DNA from: Kriegella sp965368185
GTDB lineage: Bacteria > Bacteroidota > Bacteroidia > Flavobacteriales > Flavobacteriaceae
Direction of reading: 5' to 3'
NCBI GenBank assembly: GCA_965368185.1
Contig: CBDULZ010000002.1
Location: 62,001 to 126,000, forward strand
DNA: 64,000 bases
Part shown: piece after piece, positions 17,755 to 25,699 of the stretch
Numbering within the stretch: the first letter of the stretch is position 1
How the letters are laid out: each line of letters begins with the position of its first letter
Translations under genes and position numbers: made by a program
Notes under the pieces: model-generated
Database searches by the model: none
What the model was told of the DNA's origin: nothing
The model's input: the letters and a program-made list of their open reading frames with translations, nothing else

Positions 17755-18840
17755 ATGTTGACAAAAAACAGTGCCGCAACAATCAGCTTAAAGCCTTTAG
17801 CTCCGAAAGCAAAATCGATCGATCTTTATATTCCTAAAGACATAGCGGAACAGACTGAAATTAACGCATGGGTATTGTCAAGCCTTAATAAGGCAAAACC
17901 TGTACGAATCGATGAGACCATAGCAAAAGGGGTAAGGCCAATTAAATTCAAGCGGAAGTCATTATCGCAACCTAAAGTATTGAGAACTGCTGGTAGCGCT
18001 AGTGGTGGCGCACCTTTAATTCGAGAAAATTATATCGAAATAGAAATTAGCGATGGGAATGATAGCCATGGTAGTACCACGGACCATATTTTGTTGCATT
18101 TTGGCGATGGACATACCATTCGCCTTAATGGAAGGCCTACGACCAAATTTCAAAGGGGAGATACCTTAAAATGGGATTTCAATTCCATTCAGGCTACTAT
18201 GGAAAACATTGATACCGACGCTTGGGACGAATTGATGATCGAGACCGAAAGTGGTGATGGTATTAAAATCGAGAACATTAAAGTAGTTCATAGCGGGGAA
18301 ACGATTTTAGATTGGAACCAAACCGTGTGGTTAGATGATTCGATAATGGAGCCCAGCAGGTTTATTTCGTTAACGGCCCAGATTCTTCAGACTAAATTAG
18401 ATCAAATAGACCACAATTGGATTGCCCAAATACATTGGGCGGCTAGAGAAATCGGAAAAACCGATTCGACCAAATACGGTACTGAAAATGCATGGTGTAG
18501 CGAATTTGCAAGCTGGGCATTACGAAAAGCCAGGTGGGATACACCAGGGGGGAATATCGGATCACAAGCGATGGAGAATTATTTCGAAGGACTAGGCCGC
18601 GCCCATCAAATAAGTGAAATTATGAACGGCTCATACACGTTGAACCCCGGGGATTACCTTCGTTTTGAATGGGCCAGTGGAGGTCAGCATAGTGGAATAT
18701 TCATCGATTTTGTAGACGATGCCAATAACTTGACCGAAGACACCAGAATAAGAACCATTGAAGGAAATACAAGTTCTACGGTACGAGTTCGCACTAGCCG
18801 GAAACTAAGAGATGTTATTTCCTGCGGGAATACACGTTAA
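17755..18840 (+). CDS. CHAP-like cysteine hydrolase with N-terminal beta domain
   Basis: The start at 17755 gives 361 residues; an upstream ATG at 17680 would add 25 residues lying before the shared motif. The middle (about 90-195) looks like a PLAT-like beta domain (YIEIEISDGNDSHGST, then HTIRLNGRPTTKFQRGD). The C-terminal third has the cysteine-peptidase pair of the CHAP/NlpC-P60 group: ENAWCSEFASWALRKA (Cys248) and SGGQHSGIFIDF (His312). Such domains cleave peptidoglycan amide bonds. There is no signal peptide, so it is either cytoplasmic or exported by a non-Sec route. A strong terminator follows. Its partner may be the TIR gene. Confidence 0.7.
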   Translation: MLTKNSAATISLKPLAPKAKSIDLYIPKDIAEQTEINAWVLSSLNKAKPVRIDETIAKGVRPIKFKRKSLSQPKVLRTAGSASGGAPLIRENYIEIEISDGNDSHGSTTDHILLHFGDGHTIRLNGRPTTKFQRGDTLKWDFNSIQATMENIDTDAWDELMIETESGDGIKIENIKVVHSGETILDWNQTVWLDDSIMEPSRFISLTAQILQTKLDQIDHNWIAQIHWAAREIGKTDSTKYGTENAWCSEFASWALRKARWDTPGGNIGSQAMENYFEGLGRAHQISEIMNGSYTLNPGDYLRFEWASGGQHSGIFIDFVDDANNLTEDTRIRTIEGNTSSTVRVRTSRKLRDVISCGNTR

Positions 18841-18860
18841 AATAAGATTGTGTCACAAAC

Positions 18861-18888
18861 AAAAACCAAGGTTTGCGCCTTGGTTTTT
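18861..18888 (+). terminator. Rho-independent terminator after the CHAP gene
   Basis: AAAAACCAAGG and CCTTGGTTTTT form an 11-base-pair stem around a six-base loop, with a T-run on the plus strand. The symmetric A/T flanks let it also serve the convergent fucP-like gene that ends at 18914. Confidence 0.85.
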
Positions 18889-18913
18889 TAGTTTTAGACA
18901 GGGTTCTATTTTT

Positions 18914-20230
18914 TTAATACGTATGTAATTTGTGGGTTCGATAGCCGTAGGCGGCCACGACAAAAAAACAGATAAGCGGTAATACGAACGAAAAATTAAC
19001 TTCAGGTACCCCTAAAATTTCAATATCCGCATAACCATCACCACCAAGATCTAAAATCGCACCCTGTAATACGGGCATGATAGCACCGCCCACAATGGCC
19101 ATGACCAAAAATGCCGCGCCATATTTCGCATCGTCACCCACCCCTTGCAGGGCAATACCGTAAATGGTTGGGAACATTAAAGACATACATAGTGAAATAC
19201 CGACCAAAGAATACAGGCCGGTCATCCCTTGAATGAAAATTGCCCCTAGGGTAAATGCTATGGCTCCTATGGAAAAGAACATCAATAACCTGCCCGCATC
19301 AAAGAATTTCATCATATAGGTAGCTATCCAACGGCCGACTAAAAAGAGAATAAGTGCAACATAGGCATAGGTAACCGCGTCTCTATTGTCGATGCCCAAT
19401 GTTTCAGCATATTGATAAATATAGGTCCAGCACATAATCTGCGCCCCAACATAAAACATTTGAGCGATAACACCTTCTACAAAACGTTTGTTCTTAAAGA
19501 GTCTTTTGACTCCAGCTCCTACGGAGTCGCTGCCATCATCTTTGCTTTCTGGCATCTTGACAATGGCGATGATTACGAGCATAATCAATACAAACAGCCC
19601 TAGTATTACATAAGGGTCTCTAATGACCATTAAATCGGATGTTCGTACCGCTGCTTTCGCTGATTCTGAAAGCGTGTCATAGACTGAATTGCCATTCGCA
19701 TCGATATCATCAGATTGTAGTGACCCTAAAATAAAGGCTTGTGCAATGAACAACCCTGAGAGTGCGCCGATAGGATTAAAAGCCTGAGCAAGGTTTAGTC
19801 TTCGAGTGGCAGTGCGCTCATCTCCCATGGCAAGAATGAAGGGGTTGGCAGTGGTTTCCAAAAAAGCGAGACCAAAGGTCAGTATGTAAAGTGCGGCGAG
19901 AAAAAAGCCGAATTCGGCATATGCGGCGGCGGGGTAAAATAGTAAGGCTCCGATCGCGTATAAGACGAGCCCGGCGAGAATTCCTTTTTTATAGCTGTAT
20001 TTTTTTATGAAGATCGCTGCAGGAAAGGCCATGGTAAAGTAGCCACCATAAAAAGCCATTTGTACCCATGAAGCTTGTGTGTTATTTAGCTCCAATACTT
20101 TTTTAAAGGCCGAAACCATAGGGTTGGTAATATCGTTAGCAAAACCCCATAGGGCAAATAAGGAGGTGATAAGGATAAAGGGCAAAAGAACTTTTTTCGA
20201 GACTACCGGAATATTTTCTTGGTTTTCCAT
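18914..20230 (-). CDS. fucP: FucP-type sugar:H+ symporter (MFS)
   Basis: This 438-residue protein has 12 predicted transmembrane helices and the FucP signatures: LFALWGFANDITNPMVSAFK near the start, MAFYGGYFTMAFPAAIFIKK, and LAFLETTANPFILAMG with the acidic substrate-binding residue. It imports L-fucose or related hexoses such as galactose with a proton across the inner membrane. It is the distal gene of a minus-strand unit behind the SDR gene, 33 bases away, tying uptake to sugar oxidation. The FHS family is certain; sugar specificity is inferred. The symbol follows family usage. Confidence 0.88.
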   Translation of the reverse strand: MENQENIPVVSKKVLLPFILITSLFALWGFANDITNPMVSAFKKVLELNNTQASWVQMAFYGGYFTMAFPAAIFIKKYSYKKGILAGLVLYAIGALLFYPAAAYAEFGFFLAALYILTFGLAFLETTANPFILAMGDERTATRRLNLAQAFNPIGALSGLFIAQAFILGSLQSDDIDANGNSVYDTLSESAKAAVRTSDLMVIRDPYVILGLFVLIMLVIIAIVKMPESKDDGSDSVGAGVKRLFKNKRFVEGVIAQMFYVGAQIMCWTYIYQYAETLGIDNRDAVTYAYVALILFLVGRWIATYMMKFFDAGRLLMFFSIGAIAFTLGAIFIQGMTGLYSLVGISLCMSLMFPTIYGIALQGVGDDAKYGAAFLVMAIVGGAIMPVLQGAILDLGGDGYADIEILGVPEVNFSFVLPLICFFVVAAYGYRTHKLHTY

Positions 20231-20263
20231 GTTATATTGTTCTGCTTATTAAGTTGGTTCTAA

Positions 20264-21055
20264 TTATTCGGTCAATAATGATCGGTCTAAATGTACATAC
20301 CCGCCGTCAACAAAGATAAATTGGCCTGTGGTGTGTGATGATTTTTCCGAAATGGTGAAAAGACAGGTATCGGCAATCTCTTGCGGGGCGGTCATACGGT
20401 TTTCCAACGGGATTTTTTTAACGATCGATTTTAATTTTTCTTCCCCATCTTCTAAAGTTTTTATCCAATTGTCATAGGCTGGTGTCCAGCTTTCGGCAAT
20501 GATGATAGCGTTAGAGCGAATACCATGCTTGATGAGGTCGACCGCCCACTCGCGGGTTAGGCCTAGTACGCCCCCTTTTGCCGCGGCATAGCCTGAAGTT
20601 AGTCCTTGACCTGTGAGCGCAACCTTTGATCCAATATTCAGGATATTGCCTTTCGAGGCTATCAACAAGGGGAGTGCATGTTTTACAATTAAGAAATAAC
20701 TGACCATGTTCAACTTCAAAGAGTTCATGAACTCTTCGTAAGAGGCATCAAGTCCTACGCCATCGTTAACGCCTACATTATTGATAACTACATCAATACG
20801 ACCATATTTTTCGATGACACCATCCATGGCTTTTTTTATCTGTTCGGGGTCGGTTACATCTGTCTGAAAAAACGCCGCGTCGATTCCTTTTTTTTGTAGC
20901 TCTTCCGCATAGCCAAAACCACGTGCATTTCGATCTATTATTGCTGGGGTTGCTCCTTCAGTTGCCAATGACTGTAAAATGGTTTCGCCAATGCTTCCTT
21001 TTATTCCAGCGGCTCCACTAATAACGACCACTTTTCCTTTTAGGCCTAAATCCAT
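20264..21055 (-). CDS. SDR family dehydrogenase, probably sugar oxidation
   Basis: This 263-residue short-chain dehydrogenase has a cofactor glycine motif GAAGIKGSIG (a slight variant of the usual TGxxxGxG), NNVG in the fourth strand and the catalytic YxxxK as SGYAAAKGG. The closing FIFVDGGYVHLDRSL is typical of the family. Bacteroidota copies beside FucP are often linked to oxidation of L-fucose or other hexoses to their lactones, or to later keto-deoxy-aldonate oxidation. Placement between the FucP symporter and a zinc dehydrogenase supports a sugar role. The exact substrate cannot be decided. Confidence 0.85.
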   Translation of the reverse strand: MDLGLKGKVVVISGAAGIKGSIGETILQSLATEGATPAIIDRNARGFGYAEELQKKGIDAAFFQTDVTDPEQIKKAMDGVIEKYGRIDVVINNVGVNDGVGLDASYEEFMNSLKLNMVSYFLIVKHALPLLIASKGNILNIGSKVALTGQGLTSGYAAAKGGVLGLTREWAVDLIKHGIRSNAIIIAESWTPAYDNWIKTLEDGEEKLKSIVKKIPLENRMTAPQEIADTCLFTISEKSSHTTGQFIFVDGGYVHLDRSLLTE

Positions 21056-21177
21056 ACGTATTGCAGTTTATTTGTTCTATTAGATATCTATTATGTTCCT
21101 GTTTCCAAGAATATGTTCCAAGTTAGAGCTGCACGATTGCATCTTGTGGGGTATCTCGTTAGATCTGGTTGTTAAAC

Positions 21178-22185
21178 TTAGAATTTCACGGTTGCCTTTA
21201 TAACGCCTGTTTCAGGTTTGGTCCAACTATCGAAATTTGCTATCATATCGGTAAAAGGAACATTGTGTGTTACAAAAGAATCTGTAGGAAATTGTTTAAT
21301 AACATTGATAACATGTTCAAAATCTTCTGTTGTAGCATTCCGGCTACACATGATCGTAGTTTCCTTGGCATGAATGGCCGGATGGGTGAACGTTAGCTCT
21401 CCCTTTGAAAGGCCAACAAGTATATATCGTCCACCATGGGCCATATAATCGGTGCCCGTTTCCAACGCTCCTTTGAATCCGGTGGCATCGAAGACCGCTG
21501 TGGCCATATCACCACTGGTTATTTCTTTGATCCGCGTTACGGGGTCGGCCGTTACATTAACGGTATAATCGGCACCGATCTCATTTTTCGCGTACGCCAA
21601 ACGACCATCGTTAACATCCATCGCTATAACGGTCGCTCCGGCGATCTGCGCCAGTTTTATAATTCCTATTCCGATGGGTCCGCAACCGACAACGACAACG
21701 GTCTCTCCTTTTTGCACTCCAGCTCGGCGTATTGCGTGTGCCCCAATAGCCAATGGTTCGACAATAGCCATTTCATTGTCGGTCAGTTGATTTGCCGGTA
21801 GTAAAATGTCAGTGGGAACGGTAATTTGCTCCTGCATGCCTCCATCGGTATGTATGCCCAAAACGGCAATATTTGTACAGCAATTGGTTTTGCCTTTACG
21901 ACATGCAACACAGGTGCCGCAGCTGAGATATGGCATGACCACAACATTGTCTCCGGCCTTTATGCCCTGTTCGTTGTCATCGATCTCTAGTACTTCACAG
22001 GCCAATTCATGACCCAATATTCTCGGATAAGTGAAAAAAGCTTGGTTACCAGAGTAGGCGTGGAGGTCAGTACCGCAGATACCTACTTTGTTGACTTTTA
22101 AAAGAGCTTCGTTGTTTTTCCTTGCTGGAGCATCCTTTTCTTTAATTAGAAAGGTTCCCGGTTCTTCACATACGATATACTTCAT
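21178..22185 (-). CDS. Zinc-dependent alcohol/polyol dehydrogenase (MDR)
   Basis: This 335-residue medium-chain dehydrogenase has catalytic-zinc residues in GICGTDLHAYSG and GHELACEV. The structural-zinc cluster reads CGTCVACRKGKTNCC, and the Rossmann motif is VVGCGPIGIGIIKLA. The family includes sorbitol, threonine and L-galactonate-5 dehydrogenases. Context (FucP, SDR) points to oxidation of a sugar acid or alcohol. It lies 122 bases upstream of the SDR gene on the same strand. That spacer has the direct repeat TTCCAAG (21103-21109 and 21116-21122), which could be an internal regulatory site. Confidence 0.88.
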   Translation of the reverse strand: MKYIVCEEPGTFLIKEKDAPARKNNEALLKVNKVGICGTDLHAYSGNQAFFTYPRILGHELACEVLEIDDNEQGIKAGDNVVVMPYLSCGTCVACRKGKTNCCTNIAVLGIHTDGGMQEQITVPTDILLPANQLTDNEMAIVEPLAIGAHAIRRAGVQKGETVVVVGCGPIGIGIIKLAQIAGATVIAMDVNDGRLAYAKNEIGADYTVNVTADPVTRIKEITSGDMATAVFDATGFKGALETGTDYMAHGGRYILVGLSKGELTFTHPAIHAKETTIMCSRNATTEDFEHVINVIKQFPTDSFVTHNVPFTDMIANFDSWTKPETGVIKATVKF

Positions 22186-22201
22186 TATTCTGATTAAAAT
22201 T

Positions 22202-22209
22202 CAAAGTTA
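22202..22209 (-). promoter_or_regulatory. Candidate -7 element for the dehydrogenase-symporter unit
   Basis: On the minus strand this reads TAACTTTG, a full match to TAnnTTTG, 16 bases before the zinc dehydrogenase start at 22185. No TTTG box is found at the right distance upstream. Confidence 0.45.
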
Positions 22210-22283
22210 AAAACGAGCCTCATTTTTTGGTGCGCCCTAAATTATAAAAAAACTAACGTAACCATACATCTTTATTAGCACTA

Positions 22284-22326
22284 TCTGTTATTTATCTTAT
22301 GTATTTATTCCGATAAATTAGACAGA
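22284..22326. promoter_or_regulatory. Long imperfect inverted repeat, possible operator
   Basis: TCTGTTATTTATC (22284-22296) and GATAAATTAGACAGA (22312-22326) pair over twelve positions with a small internal mismatch. They lie about 100 bases upstream of the zinc dehydrogenase start. The arms are spaced 15 bases apart, so they may be a two-site operator or a leader hairpin. The rest of the 22186-22486 spacer shows no gene. Confidence 0.35.
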
Positions 22327-22486
22327 TGTGAATAATAGGAAGTGCAGGCGTGTTTTTAGAAAGGCTTTCGTTAGGTGCCTTTATTGATTAAATATTGTGC
22401 GAAGTTCTTGATTTGACAATGGTTTGTAGGGAACAAATGGGGAAATTGATGCAACAGATGGTTTGGTGGGATGTTATAGGATAAAA

Positions 22487-22519
22487 AAAAGGACTCTTTA
22501 GAAAATAAAGAATCCTTTT
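22487..22519 (-). terminator. Terminator of the 42-residue membrane peptide gene
   Basis: AAAAGGACTCTTTA and TAAAGAATCCTTTT pair with one mismatch around a five-base loop. On the minus strand the stem is followed by a run of eight T. It lies 73 bases after the small gene's stop, ending that transcript before the dehydrogenase promoter. Confidence 0.75.
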
Positions 22520-22592
22520 GGATATTGTTGATTCAATTTCCAAATTGTGAATGTTCCTTTGGTCTTGAAAGATGACCTTGATTCGTTGTATG

Positions 22593-22721
22593 TTAAAGGA
22601 CACCAATACCGGCCAAAATGAGACCGATAACTACCGATAACAATATGCCTACCAAAATCACGACCATAATGGTTAGAAACCCATTTAACATCCTTGTGCC
22701 AAAAGTTAGTTCGTTTTCCAT
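22593..22721 (-). CDS. 42-residue single-helix membrane peptide
   Basis: Reading leftward from ATG 22721, the frame encodes 42 residues: a short polar head MENELTFGTRMLNG followed by an unbroken hydrophobic stretch (FLTIMVVILVGILLSVVIGL and on to IGVL). This predicts one transmembrane helix with little outside the membrane. Coding is supported by the clean hydrophobic reading and by a dedicated terminator downstream. It sits between the sugar porter (140 bases upstream, same strand) and the dehydrogenase-symporter unit. I recognise no family. It might modulate one of the neighbouring transporters, but that is a guess from position. Confidence 0.6.
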   Translation of the reverse strand: MENELTFGTRMLNGFLTIMVVILVGILLSVVIGLILAGIGVL

Positions 22722-22861
22722 GATCTTAATGTTTACCACAATTTATGAAAAATTTACGTAAACTATGTCTTTCTGTTCCAGTATTTTACTGTGTTGTAAT
22801 GGTTTAGTGTGTTTGTTCGGTAAATTGTCAATTAATTCGTTGAATCGAAAGGAGGCATGGC

Positions 22862-24217
22862 CTAGTTCTTTGCAGATTTCCCGCTCAACCTACTGCTAAG
22901 TTCTTCCAGCGATACACCTTTGGTCTCCGGCATCATGAAAAGCACAAAAAGCAATTGCAAAACCATCATAAAGGCGAAAAAGATAAATATCGGCCAAGGA
23001 TTGTCTTTGAAAATACCATTTTCCGCATCTAAGAAAATAGGCGTGATCAAGGTGATGATTGCTGCAAATACCCAATGTGTTCCAGTACCCCATGATTGGC
23101 CATAGGCACGTACCTTATTCGGGAATATCTCTGAAATAAACACCCAAATCACAGCACCTTGCCCTACCGCATGCGAAGCGATGAATAGTAGCACGAAAGT
23201 AAGAAGTAAAGCGGAGCTGGCCCCTGAATAGAAGCACCATCCAACCATACTGAGGCTAATGATGTAGCCAAAAGAACCAATTTTCATGAGTTGTTTTCTT
23301 CCTAACCGATCAATCAACCATACACCAACAAAGGTGAAAATCAGATTCACAATACCAATAGATATCGAACTGAATAGCGATTCTTGTGCCGCAAGGCCAG
23401 CACGTTCAAGAATTTCGGGTGCGTAGTACAAGATAAAATTAATACCCGATAGCTGGTTGAAAAAGGCAATTAAAAAGGCTAGTACAAGCGGTGTCTTGTA
23501 ACGTCCCGAAAAAAGCTTTTCTTTTATGTTGTTCGTCGTTATGCTCTCTTTTATTTCCTGCAATTTGTCAAGAGCTTGATTTTCTTCATAGATCAATTTC
23601 AAGGTGGCAAGGGCGCCTTCATTATCTCCCTTTGCAATGGCCAGCCATCGTGGACTGTTGGGTATACTCAAAACCATTATCGTATATAAAATAGCTGGAA
23701 TAGCTTCTACACCTAGCATCCAACGCCAGTCACTGCTACCGCCAACACCCTGTAACAAGTAGTTTGAAATGAATGCAATTAATATACCCAATACTAAATT
23801 AAATTGGTAAAGTGCACCAAGCTTTCCTCTATTTTCCGGGGAAGAAATTTCAGATATATAAATAGGGGCTGCGACTGATGAGGCGCCAACACCTAAACCA
23901 CCAATAAATCTAAAAAACGAAAACATATAAGGGTCTGTAGCTATTCCTGAGCCAATTGCTGAAGCAGCGTAAAGGATGCCAATCCAAAATAAGGTCTTTT
24001 TCCTTCCAAATCGATCACAAGGTATTCCGCCAAAAAGAGAGCCTACTACCGTTCCCCAGAGAGCCATAGACATAATGAATGTACCGTGAAACCAAGGTGT
24101 GGTATCCCAAAGTTCTTTTATTGGTAGATTGGCGCCACTGATGACAACAGTATCAAATCCGAATAAAAAACCTGAGAGTGCAGCCGTGAGCGATATTCGA
24201 AAAAGTTTTGGGTTCAT
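22862..24217 (-). CDS. Sugar porter family MFS transporter (XylE-like)
   Basis: This 451-residue protein has 12 transmembrane helices and the sugar-porter marks: AALSGFLFGFDTVVISGA at the start, DRFGRKKTLFWIG between helices 2 and 3, PIYISEISSPENRGKLGALY after helix 4 and PNSPRWLAI before the central loop. FFNQLSGINFILYYAPEI contains the QLSGIN sugar-binding segment, and PETKGVSLEEL closes the protein. It imports a monosaccharide with protons (xylose, galactose or similar). Together with the FucP-like gene it gives this locus two separate sugar uptake routes. The actual sugar is not determinable. Confidence 0.9.
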   Translation of the reverse strand: MNPKLFRISLTAALSGFLFGFDTVVISGANLPIKELWDTTPWFHGTFIMSMALWGTVVGSLFGGIPCDRFGRKKTLFWIGILYAASAIGSGIATDPYMFSFFRFIGGLGVGASSVAAPIYISEISSPENRGKLGALYQFNLVLGILIAFISNYLLQGVGGSSDWRWMLGVEAIPAILYTIMVLSIPNSPRWLAIAKGDNEGALATLKLIYEENQALDKLQEIKESITTNNIKEKLFSGRYKTPLVLAFLIAFFNQLSGINFILYYAPEILERAGLAAQESLFSSISIGIVNLIFTFVGVWLIDRLGRKQLMKIGSFGYIISLSMVGWCFYSGASSALLLTFVLLFIASHAVGQGAVIWVFISEIFPNKVRAYGQSWGTGTHWVFAAIITLITPIFLDAENGIFKDNPWPIFIFFAFMMVLQLLFVLFMMPETKGVSLEELSSRLSGKSAKN

Positions 24218-24369
24218 GCGTTTGGGTTTACGGTTTTGGTAAAACTAACAAAAAAATGCACAGTAAAATAAAAGATTGCCAATGTCGCGGAAATCGGAAT
24301 GATTATGCCAATTGTAAAAAATCTAAAACGTGGTCAAGAAGCGATTTTGAAATTTCTCCTTTTTTCAAT

Positions 24370-25608
24370 CTATTTTAATACACTTTGTATATAAGCCATG
24401 ATCTGAATACTGGCTCCCTTATTTTTTGCGATGTAGGCTGCATTTATCGCGCCTGTTTTTTTTCGGTACTCCGTGTTATCAAGTAGTTTTTTTAGAAGTT
24501 CACCAAAGGTCCAATTATCGGTAACGGTGAGAATGCCTTTTTGAGCCACCAATTCCTCGGCCTCTTTAAATCCCTTATATTGAGGCCCAATAATTACGGG
24601 AATTCCGAATACGGCAGGTTCCAGGGTATTGTGCAATCCGGTAGCAAAACCACCACCCACATAGGCGATATCTGCATAGCTATAAATTTTGGTCAAAAGA
24701 CCTATGGTGTCAACGATGAGCACATCATAATCGCCCAAGGTGCTTTCGTCCATTTTGGAATAAAGCACTTTTTTCTTCGATATGGCCCCCGTCAGTCCAA
24801 GAATTTTATCTGTTTTGAGGGTGTGCGGTGCTAGTACATATTTGAAATTTTTGGGTGAGTTATTGATGTAGTCTATAAGTATGGCCTCGTCTTCGGGCCA
24901 AGTGCTTCCTGCGACAAAACACAAGCGGTCTTTTTTGAACTGATCCATAAACGACAACGAATTATCGCGATTAAGAATTTCGGAAACACGATCGAGCCTT
25001 GTATCCCCGCTTACCGATACATTGGTTATTTTAATTGATTTCAGCAGCTGTTTAGACTTTTCGTCTTGAACAAAAAAATGGTCGAAAACACGTAATGCAT
25101 TACGCATAAAGCCACCATACCCTTTGAAATAAATTTGCTTTTCCCTGAAGATAGCCGAAATCAAAAATGTCGGAACTTGCTTTTTTCGTAACTCCCTAAG
25201 GTAGTTGGGCCAAATCTCATATTTAACAAAAATAACAAGTTTGGGGTTAACGAGGGAGACGAACTTACGGGCATTTTTAATCGTATCCAGCGGCAGGTAG
25301 GTAACCACATCTGCATCTGGTGTGTTCTTTTTCACCTCAAAGCCAGAGGGTGAAAAAAAAGTAACCAAAACTTTAAAGGATGGATATTCCTGTTTTATTT
25401 TTTTGAGTATTGGGAGGCCTTGTTCAAATTCTCCAAGGGAAGCCACATGCATCCAAATTACTTGGTCATCTTTTGCGAAGGCGTCTTTTAATTTGGGAAA
25501 GGTTCTTCTTCTTCCATTTACAAAAAGCTTGATTTTATTGCTGAAAAAGGCAATAAATATGAGTAGGGCCCAAGAAATACGTACTATAAGATCGTATATA
25601 AAATGCAC
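24370..25608 (-). CDS. waaA: 3-deoxy-D-manno-octulosonic acid transferase
   Basis: This 412-residue glycosyltransferase uses a GTG start. The N-terminal membrane anchor is followed by the acceptor-side motif MHVASLGEFEQGLPIL. The GT30 motifs KYEIWPNYLREL, FFVQDEKS, SVSGDTRLDRV and YVGGGFATGLHNTLEPAVFG are all present. WaaA transfers Kdo from CMP-Kdo to lipid A precursor at the inner face of the cytoplasmic membrane. It is divergent from the DegT aminotransferase gene, with a 91-base shared spacer. That neighbour and galE beyond it also serve surface polysaccharides. Confidence 0.95.
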   Translation of the reverse strand: MHFIYDLIVRISWALLIFIAFFSNKIKLFVNGRRRTFPKLKDAFAKDDQVIWMHVASLGEFEQGLPILKKIKQEYPSFKVLVTFFSPSGFEVKKNTPDADVVTYLPLDTIKNARKFVSLVNPKLVIFVKYEIWPNYLRELRKKQVPTFLISAIFREKQIYFKGYGGFMRNALRVFDHFFVQDEKSKQLLKSIKITNVSVSGDTRLDRVSEILNRDNSLSFMDQFKKDRLCFVAGSTWPEDEAILIDYINNSPKNFKYVLAPHTLKTDKILGLTGAISKKKVLYSKMDESTLGDYDVLIVDTIGLLTKIYSYADIAYVGGGFATGLHNTLEPAVFGIPVIIGPQYKGFKEAEELVAQKGILTVTDNWTFGELLKKLLDNTEYRKKTGAINAAYIAKNKGASIQIMAYIQSVLK

Positions 25609-25668
25609 TGTGAAATTCTTTGGGGCTAAATTACACTTCTTTCGACAATATCATTGATAGGCATTTTG

Positions 25669-25676
25669 TATTTTTG
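25669..25676 (+). promoter_or_regulatory. Candidate -7 element for the DegT gene
   Basis: TATTTTTG is a full TAnnTTTG match ending 23 bases before the ATG at 25700. A -33 box is not clear. Confidence 0.5.
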
Positions 25677-25699
25677 CCGGGGCATTCTAATTCCTAGTT

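Noticed and set aside
21436..22012. Plus-strand open frames opposite the zinc dehydrogenase
   Set aside because: They are antisense to a well-supported gene and have no family features or start context.
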